A DNA stretch of 36,152 nt from Caballeronia megalochromosomata (lineage in GTDB: Bacteria > Pseudomonadota > Gammaproteobacteria > Burkholderiales > Burkholderiaceae): positions 1 through 36,152 of the forward strand of contig LRBF01000024.1 of NCBI GenBank assembly GCA_001580565.1. Reading direction: 5' to 3'. Below are positions 25,520 through 31,324 of the stretch, piece by piece (position 1 is the first letter of the stretch; every line of letters begins with the position of its first letter). The translations under genes were made by a program, and so were the position numbers. The notes under the pieces were generated by a model, which worked only from the letters and a program-made list of their open reading frames with translations, did not search any database and was not told the origin of the DNA.

Positions 25520-27100
25520 ATGCCCGACAGATTGAACGTCGTTCGCAAGACCGGACGCATGGTCAGTCGCCGGCTGATGCGACGCAACACCACCGCCGCC
25601 GTGCGCTTCGCCGAAGCGTTCTCGCGGTTTCCGGCGCTCGCCGGACTCATCGGCACCACCATCGCCATTTCCATGGCCGTGCTGTCGTTTGCCGCGCTGT
25701 GGCAAGGACGCGCGCAGGCGCTGCAAAACGCGCATCAGGCCGCGGCCAATCTCGTCGCGACCTTGAGCGCGGATATCGCGCGCAATATCGAATCGAGCGA
25801 CCTGTCGCTGCGCACCATCGTAAGCGGCGTGCAAAATCCCACCGTGATGGCGCTTCCTCCCGACCTGCGCAAGCTCGTCCTCTTCGACGGCGCCACCAGC
25901 ATGAACTATGTCGGCGGCGCGTTCGCGATGAATCGCGAAGGGCGCATCGTCGTCGAGCGCGATCCGTCGGAGCATGCCGACCTGCTCTTCAACGATCGTG
26001 ATTACTTCAAGGTTCACGCCGAACACCCCGACGCAGGCCTCTTCATCTCCGGACCGTACGTGTCGCGCCTGCGCAAGGGCATGACCTCGCTCGCGATGAG
26101 CCGGCGCATCGATGCGCCGGATGGCGCGTTCGCGGGCGTCGCCGTGATCGCGTTGAATGTCAGCTATTTCAGGAACCTGCTTTCGCGCGTGAACGTCGGC
26201 CGCCTGGGGTCGGTGTTCATCGTGCAGCAGGACGGCGTGATGATCGCGCGCAAGCCTGCGTTGCCGTCGGACGGAGCGGGATACGTCGCGAAGTCGCCGT
26301 CCTTCGCCATGATGAAGGACGCGCCGTCCGGCTCCTATATCTCGCGATCGCCGCTCGACGGCGTGCGGCGGCTCTATACCTTCCAGCGCGTGCCGGGCAC
26401 GCAACTGATCGCGGCGGTCGCGCCCGCCGAGGATGAGGTGCTCGCTGCCTGGCGCGAGCGCAGCATCGTCATCGGCGGACTGACGATGATGTTCGGCAGC
26501 GGCTTCGTCGTGATCTCCTGGCTGCTCGCGATCTCGCTGCGGTCGCGGGCAATCGCGCAAGAGAAACTGCAAAGGCTCGCAGGCACCGATTCGCTGACCG
26601 GCCTGTGCAACCGCCGCGCGCTGGACCGCCGTCTCGACGAGGAATGGCGGCGCGCGCGTCGCGCCGATCACCCGTTGTCCGCGTTGTTCGTCGACGTCGA
26701 TTATTTCAAGCTCTACAACGACACCTACGGTCACGCAATGGGCGACGATGCGCTCGTCGCGGTGGCCGATTGCATACAGAATTCCGCTAAGCGGCCTGGC
26801 GATATCGTCGCGCGTTACGGTGGCGAGGAATTCGTGGTCGTGTTGCCGGGCGCCGCGGCGAGCGGCGCGCTCACGTTCGCGGAGCGCCTGCGTGTGAAGG
26901 TGGAGGAGCTCGCCATCCCCAACAGCGCCGCGCCCAGGCGCGTGCTGACGATCAGCATCGGCATCGCGACCGCCTCGCCGCGCCAGACCGACGATGCGCT
27001 CAAGCTGCTCAACAACGCCGACGCCGCGCTCTATCTCGCCAAACGCACAGGACGCAATCGCGCGATCCACGAAGACAGCGTCGCGGGCGGTGACGCATAG
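25520..27100 (+). CDS. membrane diguanylate cyclase with periplasmic sensor (Cache-GGDEF)
   Basis: This 526-residue inner-membrane signalling protein makes cyclic di-GMP from two GTP. A transmembrane helix near residues 42-63 is followed by a periplasmic Cache-like sensor of about 265 residues (FNDRDYFKVH and ISGPYVSR are typical). A second helix lies near 332-352, then a GGDEF domain. The active-site motif is GGEEF at residues 434-438. An intact inhibitory I-site, RPGD, is at 425-428, exactly five residues upstream, so product inhibition is expected. No EAL domain is present. GGAG precedes ATG 25520. The ligand is unknown; the gene stands alone, so it may or may not relate to its neighbours. 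Confidence 0.93.
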   Translation: MPDRLNVVRKTGRMVSRRLMRRNTTAAVRFAEAFSRFPALAGLIGTTIAISMAVLSFAALWQGRAQALQNAHQAAANLVATLSADIARNIESSDLSLRTIVSGVQNPTVMALPPDLRKLVLFDGATSMNYVGGAFAMNREGRIVVERDPSEHADLLFNDRDYFKVHAEHPDAGLFISGPYVSRLRKGMTSLAMSRRIDAPDGAFAGVAVIALNVSYFRNLLSRVNVGRLGSVFIVQQDGVMIARKPALPSDGAGYVAKSPSFAMMKDAPSGSYISRSPLDGVRRLYTFQRVPGTQLIAAVAPAEDEVLAAWRERSIVIGGLTMMFGSGFVVISWLLAISLRSRAIAQEKLQRLAGTDSLTGLCNRRALDRRLDEEWRRARRADHPLSALFVDVDYFKLYNDTYGHAMGDDALVAVADCIQNSAKRPGDIVARYGGEEFVVVLPGAAASGALTFAERLRVKVEELAIPNSAAPRRVLTISIGIATASPRQTDDALKLLNNADAALYLAKRTGRNRAIHEDSVAGGDA

Positions 27101-27205
27101 AGCGAGGCGCGCAATATCGCGCGTATCATGCATCGTGAATGCAATCGTGCGTTTTGCATGCCGCATTCAAACCGCATTCGAGCGTGATCAGAAGGAGAGC
27201 TTTCG

Positions 27206-27850
27206 ATGACCCCATCCACCGCTGTAATCGCAATTCTGTTCTCGTTGCTGCTCGGCGCGATGATTCCGGGCCCGAGCTTCGTGATCGTGGCGCGCAACGC
27301 AATCGGCATATCGCGCGCCGATGGTCTCGCGACCGCGCTCGGCATGGGCGTCGGCGGCATCTTCTTCGGCGGCATCGCGCTCGCGGGACTCTACACGCTG
27401 CTCGTCGCCGTCGAGTGGCTCTATGTCGCGCTGAAGGTCGCGGGCGGCCTGTATCTGATCTATATCGCGTCGAAGATCTGGCGCGGCGCCGCCCAGCCGA
27501 TGCAGATGCCGGCGCAGGACGATACGCCCGCGCTCACGACGAGCGCGCGCAAGTCGTTCTGGCTCGGGCTCACGACGCAGTTGAGCAATCCGAAGACCGC
27601 TATCTGGTACGGCAGCATCTTCGCGGCGCTCCTGCCGCAACACCCTCCGCTGTGGTGCTATTTCGTGTTGCCACCGATGGTCTTCGCCATCGAGACGGGC
27701 TGGTACACCGTCGTCGCGCTGGGTTTCTCCAGCAAGCGTCCGCGCGAGATGTATCTGCGCGCGAGGAAGTGGATCGACCGCACTGCCGCGAGTGTGATCG
27801 CGATGCTCGGGCTGCGGCTCGTGCTCACGGCCGGGAAAACCGGTCTGTAA
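27206..27850 (+). CDS. LysE/RhtB family amino-acid exporter
   Basis: This 214-residue protein with five to six hydrophobic helices has the family N-terminus LLLGAMIPGPSFVIVARNAI and the mid-protein motif LTTQLSNPKTAIWYGSIFAALLP, both diagnostic of LysE/RhtB translocators, which export amino acids or related metabolites. AGGAG lies about 10 bases before ATG 27206. It is monocistronic and ends at a strong terminator. Substrate cannot be predicted. Confidence 0.92.
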   Translation: MTPSTAVIAILFSLLLGAMIPGPSFVIVARNAIGISRADGLATALGMGVGGIFFGGIALAGLYTLLVAVEWLYVALKVAGGLYLIYIASKIWRGAAQPMQMPAQDDTPALTTSARKSFWLGLTTQLSNPKTAIWYGSIFAALLPQHPPLWCYFVLPPMVFAIETGWYTVVALGFSSKRPREMYLRARKWIDRTAASVIAMLGLRLVLTAGKTGL

Positions 27851-27908
27851 TTCCGCATGCAAAACACATGATGCAAACGGCATCAGGCATTTTGAATGCG
27901 AAAGTAAA

Positions 27909-27950
27909 AAGGCCGGGCGCGCCGCGAGGCATGTCCGGCCTTCTTTTTTT
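27909..27950. terminator. intrinsic terminator after LysE-type gene
   Basis: AAGGCCGG (27909-27916) pairs with CCGGCCTT (27935-27942), followed by CTTTTTTT. An A-run upstream of the stem means it may also end the minus-strand transcript of the small peptide gene at 27975. Confidence 0.88.
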
Positions 27951-27974
27951 GCAGGCAGGCTCAACGCACGCGCA

Positions 27975-28169
27975 TCACAGCGGATGCAGCTTGCCGTTGA
28001 GGTCCATCGTCCACTGTGAGCCGTCCTTGAACGTCAGCACGCCGCTATTGGCGTCGATATGAATCGGCTTGCCGGCCGGCTCCTTCTTGTCGCCTCCGAC
28101 GATCCGGGACATCTCGGCAGAGGACAGTTTCTGGGCGTGTTGCAGGTCGTCGAGCTTCAGGTTCGCCAT
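27975..28169 (-). CDS. small peptide with double-glycine (bacteriocin/RiPP-type) leader
   Basis: This 64-residue product starts at ATG 28169, preceded by AAGGAG with good spacing. Residues 4-26 read as a leader: LKLDDLQHAQ, then KLSSAEMSRIVGG. This fits the LSxxEhxxIxGG pattern cleaved by C39 peptidase-containing exporters or used in RiPP precursors. The 38-residue remainder is hydrophilic, has no Cys, and contains DANSGVLTFKDG, which partly resembles a metal-binding EF-hand loop but lacks the final Glu. No modifying enzyme or C39 exporter lies beside it. It is divergent from the sigma-54 activator of the PQQ module. The gene is well supported; its role is unknown. Confidence 0.75.
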   Translation of the reverse strand: MANLKLDDLQHAQKLSSAEMSRIVGGDKKEPAGKPIHIDANSGVLTFKDGSQWTMDLNGKLHPL

Positions 28170-28248
28170 GGTGTTTCTCCTTGCGGTGCGTAAGCGGGCG
28201 TTCTTTGGATTCGAATCGAGCGTATGTCGGCGCTCGCTCAGGTCTTTT

Positions 28249-28263
28249 GCATTGGATATGCCA
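28249..28263 (-). promoter_or_regulatory. possible sigma-54 promoter for the leader peptide gene
   Basis: On the minus strand the sequence reads TGGCAT-ATCCA-ATGC. The essential GG and GC have the correct 10-base separation, but -24 and -12 each carry one departure from TGGCAC/TTGC. Transcription would start near 28237, about 68 bases before the peptide ATG, a leader length like that of the nearby dehydrogenase gene. Confidence 0.35.
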
Positions 28264-28450
28264 ACGCTCGGCACCTAAGGCTTCGACGCCTCCACCGCCT
28301 TGTGCCACGGGCTTTCGGCATGCGTGCACACGCCTTGCATCGGTACGGCAAGTCAGGCGCCGGCCAACACCTCTTGCGCGTCCCTGTCGGCGCCAGGGCG
28401 ACATCGCAAATGCTTTCATTTTGACAACACAATCAAGTGCTTGCGCCCAT

Positions 28451-28466
28451 TGGCGCAGGACTTGCT
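28451..28466 (+). promoter_or_regulatory. sigma-54 promoter upstream of the activator gene
   Basis: TGGCGC-AGGAC-TTGCT matches the -24/-12 consensus TGGCAC-N5-TTGCW with one difference (G for A). Start of transcription is expected near 28478, 46 bases before the activator ATG, implying positive autoregulation or control by another sigma-54 activator. Confidence 0.7.
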
Positions 28467-28523
28467 TTTTATCCGCGCTCAAGCAACCGGCGATACGACC
28501 GGTCCTTGCACACGGAGGAGATG

Positions 28524-30467
28524 ATGCAAGACGATATCCGCGAGATCGCGGCGACCCACGATGAACGAGAGAGCGGCTGGCTGATTCCGTCGATCCGCAA
28601 GGCGCATGAGCGATCGGAGACGTTCGGCCTGAACGCGTCGACCCGGCCCGACTATGACGTACTCACCGAAGGCGACTTGCTGCTCAAGCTCGAACAGAAC
28701 CGCGTGCTGTGCGCACACGCGACGCCGGTGATGGAAACCCTGCGTGAACAGATCGTGAACACGCAGAGCATGATCGTGTTGACCGATGCTCAGGGGCTCA
28801 TTCTCCACTCCACCGGCGACGACGACTTCCTCGCGCGCGCCGAGAAGGTCGCGCTCAGAGCCGGCGCGAACTGGGCCGAGGAACGGCAGGGCACGAATGC
28901 GATCGGCACGGCGATCGCGGAATGCTCGCCGACCGTCGTGCATGGCGATCAACACTATCTCGCGGCCAACCGCTTTCTCACGTGCTCAAGCGTGCCGATC
29001 CTCAATCCCTATGGCGATCTGATCGGCGTACTCGACGTCACCGGTGATCATCGAAGCTACCATCGGCACACGATGGCGCTCGCGCGCATGTCCGTGCAGA
29101 TGATCGAAAACCATCTGTTTTCCAGCACGTTTCAGGGCATGCTGCAAATCGCCTTTCATAGCCGCCCCGAATTTCTCGGCACGCTGATGGAGGGCATCAT
29201 GGCCTTCACGTGCGATGGACGTTTTCTCTCCGCCAATCGCAGCGCGCAGTTTCAGTTCGGCCTGCCGCTCTCGGCGCTGCGCGCGCATACGCTTTCATCG
29301 CTCTTCGGACTGACGAGCGCACAACTGATCGATCGTTCGCATGCGAGCCGCGCGCCGCATATTCCGCTGGACCTGAACAACGGCGCCGTCGTGTGCGCCC
29401 GCGTGCGCCTGAACCGTGCGCCGATAGCCGAGGCGACGCATGCGGCCGTCGCGATCAGACCCGCGCCGCGCGCGTCCGCTGCGATCGATGCGTCATCGAA
29501 GCTCGCGGCGCTCGACACGGGCGACCCAAGGGTGGCCGCGGTGATCGGCAAGGTTCGCAAGGTCATCGGCAAGGACATCCCGATACTCGTCACCGGCGAA
29601 ACGGGCACTGGCAAGGAGTTGCTCGCGCAGGCAATCCACAGCGATTCGCCGCGCCGCACGGGACCGTTCGTCGCGGTGAACTGCGCATCGATTCCGGAGA
29701 ACCTGATCGAATCGGAACTCTTCGGTTATGAGGAAGGCGCATTCACGGGCGCGCGGCGCAAGGGCGCGGCCGGCAAGCTCTTGCAGGCGAACGGCGGCAC
29801 GCTGTTTCTCGACGAAATCGGCGACATGCCCTATCCGCTGCAAGTGCGCCTCCTGCGCGTACTGCAGGAGCGCGTGGTCGATCCTCTCGGGTCGAGCAAA
29901 TCGATACCGGTCGATGTGGCCATCATCTGCGCGACGCACCGCAATCTGCGCGAGATGATCGAGCAGAACCGCTTTCGGGAGGATCTCTATTACCGCCTGA
30001 ACGGTCTCGTCGTCAAGCTGCCGCCATTGCGCGAGCGCACCGACCTCGCGACCGTGATCACGAAGATGCTGCACGCGGTCAGTGCCGAGGAAGCATGCGG
30101 CCTGCCCCTGTCCATCGACGACGATGTGATGGCGCTCTTCGAGCGCTACGCGTGGCCCGGCAACTTCCGGCAACTGTGCAATCTGCTGCGCACCGCAGCG
30201 GCGATGGTGGACGACGATGGCTGCATTCGTCGGGAACATCTACCGGAAGACTTCTTCGAGGAGCCCCGCGCCAACGCGCAAAGCATGTCTGAAGCGTGCC
30301 CTTCATCCGCGCTCGCTTCGGGACGGCTGCAGGAAGTCACCGCGTCCGTGATCGCGGCGGCGCTCGCGCGGCATCGCGGCAATGTATCGGCCGCCGCGCG
30401 TGCGCTCGGCATTTCGCGCAATACGATCTATCGCAAGATGCCCGCTTGTTCACCGATGGAGCAGTGA
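28524..30467 (+). CDS. sigma-54-dependent transcriptional activator, AcoR-like
   Basis: This 647-residue enhancer-binding protein has an N-terminal sensory part (about residues 1-320, including a GAF-like region around 85-200), an AAA+ domain and a Fis-type helix-turn-helix at the C-terminus (GNVSAAARALGISRNTIYRK). Walker A is GETGTGKE at 358-365, the sigma-54-contacting loop GAFTGA is at 405-410, and GGTLFLDEIGD is Walker B. AcoR-type proteins activate alcohol and acetoin catabolic genes on binding a small molecule. ATG 28524 is chosen because GGAGG ends five bases before it; the adjacent ATG 28521 is too close. sigma-54 promoters lie before pqqA and the dehydrogenase gene just downstream, so this is their likely activator. 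The effector is probably an alcohol or aldehyde (inference). Confidence 0.93.
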   Translation: MQDDIREIAATHDERESGWLIPSIRKAHERSETFGLNASTRPDYDVLTEGDLLLKLEQNRVLCAHATPVMETLREQIVNTQSMIVLTDAQGLILHSTGDDDFLARAEKVALRAGANWAEERQGTNAIGTAIAECSPTVVHGDQHYLAANRFLTCSSVPILNPYGDLIGVLDVTGDHRSYHRHTMALARMSVQMIENHLFSSTFQGMLQIAFHSRPEFLGTLMEGIMAFTCDGRFLSANRSAQFQFGLPLSALRAHTLSSLFGLTSAQLIDRSHASRAPHIPLDLNNGAVVCARVRLNRAPIAEATHAAVAIRPAPRASAAIDASSKLAALDTGDPRVAAVIGKVRKVIGKDIPILVTGETGTGKELLAQAIHSDSPRRTGPFVAVNCASIPENLIESELFGYEEGAFTGARRKGAAGKLLQANGGTLFLDEIGDMPYPLQVRLLRVLQERVVDPLGSSKSIPVDVAIICATHRNLREMIEQNRFREDLYYRLNGLVVKLPPLRERTDLATVITKMLHAVSAEEACGLPLSIDDDVMALFERYAWPGNFRQLCNLLRTAAAMVDDDGCIRREHLPEDFFEEPRANAQSMSEACPSSALASGRLQEVTASVIAAALARHRGNVSAAARALGISRNTIYRKMPACSPMEQ

Positions 30468-30584
30468 GTTGTTCCACTTCGATACACCCCTGTCACTTAG
30501 AGGCACAGCGCGACACGACGCGCGCGCAATATCGCAATCCAACTGAAAGGCGAAAAGCGTGCACATGCACTGTCTTTTCATCGA

Positions 30585-30600
30585 AGGCACAAAGCTTGCA
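30585..30600 (+). promoter_or_regulatory. sigma-54 promoter of pqqA-pqqD
   Basis: AGGCAC-AAAGC-TTGCA carries the invariant GG/GC pair with exact spacing and matches GGCAC-N5-TTGCW completely. Transcription would start near 30612, about 50 bases before pqqA. The activator gene ends only about 118 bases upstream, so its binding sites should lie in 30468-30580. Confidence 0.82.
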
Positions 30601-30662
30601 TTTTCGAGTCCCGATTGCGAAACAGTTCGCGATCCGACTCGACATCACTCAAGGAGATGAAC

Positions 30663-30737
30663 ATGCAATGGACCACGCCTTCCTTCACCGATCTGCGCTT
30701 CGGCTTCGAAATCACGATGTATATCGCCACGCGCTAA
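30663..30737 (+). CDS. pqqA: PqqA, precursor peptide of the cofactor PQQ
   Basis: This 24-residue peptide is the ribosomal precursor from which pyrroloquinoline quinone is made. Its Glu16 and Tyr20 (in FGFEITMYIA) are the residues that are cross-linked and become the cofactor; the opening MQWTTP is canonical. AAGGAG ends about 6 bases before the ATG. It is followed not by pqqB and pqqC but by pqqD alone, so the remaining biosynthesis genes must lie elsewhere. The sigma-54 promoter just upstream suggests that precursor supply is raised together with the dehydrogenase. Confidence 0.95.
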   Translation: MQWTTPSFTDLRFGFEITMYIATR

Positions 30738-30753
30738 TGCTTCGATGATGCAA

Positions 30754-30777
30754 GCCCGGGTTGAACAGTACCCGGGC
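30754..30777 (+). other. perfect 8 bp hairpin between pqqA and pqqD
   Basis: GCCCGGGT (30754-30761) pairs perfectly with ACCCGGGC (30770-30777) around an 8-base loop; no T-run follows. A stable hairpin directly after pqqA would protect the short upstream message and give more PqqA than PqqD, which suits a precursor used in one copy per cofactor molecule. It also covers the alternative TTG start of pqqD, supporting ATG 30803. Confidence 0.7.
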
Positions 30778-30802
30778 CTGCGCCCTCCTCTTCCGGTCCC
30801 AC

Positions 30803-31084
30803 ATGAACTCAACGACCGCGCATGCGGGCGCACCCGCGCGCCCGCGTTTGCGTGCGCCCTTGAAGCTGCACTGGCATGCGGACATGCGCACGTGCGAGAT
30901 CGTGCATCCGCGCGGCAGCGTCGAACTCAACCGCAGCGCCGGCGAGATACTCGCGCGCTGCGATGGCACGCGCGAACTCGACGACATCATCGGCGAACTC
31001 GAAACGCGCTTCGGCATCGCGGGGCTCGCTGCGGATGTGTATCGCTTCATCGATGAAGCGCGCCGTCTCGGCTGGCTCGACTGA
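30803..31084 (+). CDS. pqqD: PqqD, PqqA-binding chaperone (RiPP recognition element)
   Basis: This 93-residue protein matches PqqD: PRLRAPLKLHW, then EIVHPRGSVELNRSAGEILARCDGTRELDDIIGEL and a C-terminal helix DVYRFIDEARRLGWLD (read in shorter parts; all typical). PqqD binds the PqqA peptide and presents it to the radical-SAM enzyme PqqE. ATG at 30803 is chosen; its ribosome-binding site is weak, so coupling to the pqqA transcript level is likely. pqqE, pqqB and pqqC are absent from the window, making this an isolated A-D pair, probably an extra set beside a complete cluster elsewhere. Confidence 0.9.
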   Translation: MNSTTAHAGAPARPRLRAPLKLHWHADMRTCEIVHPRGSVELNRSAGEILARCDGTRELDDIIGELETRFGIAGLAADVYRFIDEARRLGWLD

Positions 31085-31168
31085 ACTCGCGCTGTCACAT
31101 CGGGCAACACGTCAAACGTCCCACTGCTCCACGATGCAACACCGGGGCATGAACGCCCGACGTCGCTC

Positions 31169-31201
31169 GCATGCGATCTCTCGTGCATGAGATCCGCATG
31201 C
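31169..31201. promoter_or_regulatory. inverted repeat upstream of the dehydrogenase promoter
   Basis: GCATGCGATCTC (31169-31180) faces GAGATCCGCATGC (31189-31201), a 12 bp match with one extra base, around an 8-base spacer. It ends 31 bases before the sigma-54 -24 element. It could be the enhancer site of the AcoR-like activator or a terminator-like structure after pqqD; the lack of a T-run favours a protein site. Confidence 0.45.
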
Positions 31202-31231
31202 AGCAAGGCACGCGCGCGCATGAACCGTCAA

Positions 31232-31247
31232 TGGCACATGACTTGCC
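31232..31247 (+). promoter_or_regulatory. sigma-54 promoter of the PQQ alcohol dehydrogenase gene
   Basis: TGGCAC-ATGAC-TTGCC is a full match to TGGCAC-N5-TTGC. Expected transcription start is near 31258, 67 bases before the dehydrogenase ATG. This is the best of the three sigma-54 promoters in the module. Confidence 0.88.
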
Positions 31248-31324
31248 TTGAAGACCCCGCAACTGTTTCGCATCGCTATCGAGATTCAAAAAGACGATGC
31301 ATCGACAATACCCAGGAGACAACG

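Larger units (their letters stand above)
28170..28523. other. gene-free regulatory region between the leader peptide gene and the sigma-54 activator
   Basis: No gene is seen in these 354 bases; the codon pattern breaks down and only shadow frames exist. The region holds a sigma-54 promoter toward the activator (28451-28466), a weaker candidate toward the peptide gene (28263-28249), and TGTC/GACA half-sites at about 28385-28404 that could be activator-binding sites. Confidence 0.6.

Noticed and set aside
25472..27166. 564-residue minus-strand open frame opposite the diguanylate cyclase
   Set aside because: The plus-strand frame has intact GGEEF, I-site and membrane helices; the minus frame is a high-GC shadow.
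30761..30802. TTG start for pqqD, 14 codons upstream
   Set aside because: It would lie in the stem of the hairpin after pqqA and adds residues not found in PqqD proteins.
31205..31220. AGGCAC-like element upstream of the dehydrogenase as another sigma-54 promoter
   Set aside because: After GGCAC the sequence is CGCGCG without TTGC at the right distance; the element at 31232 is a full match.
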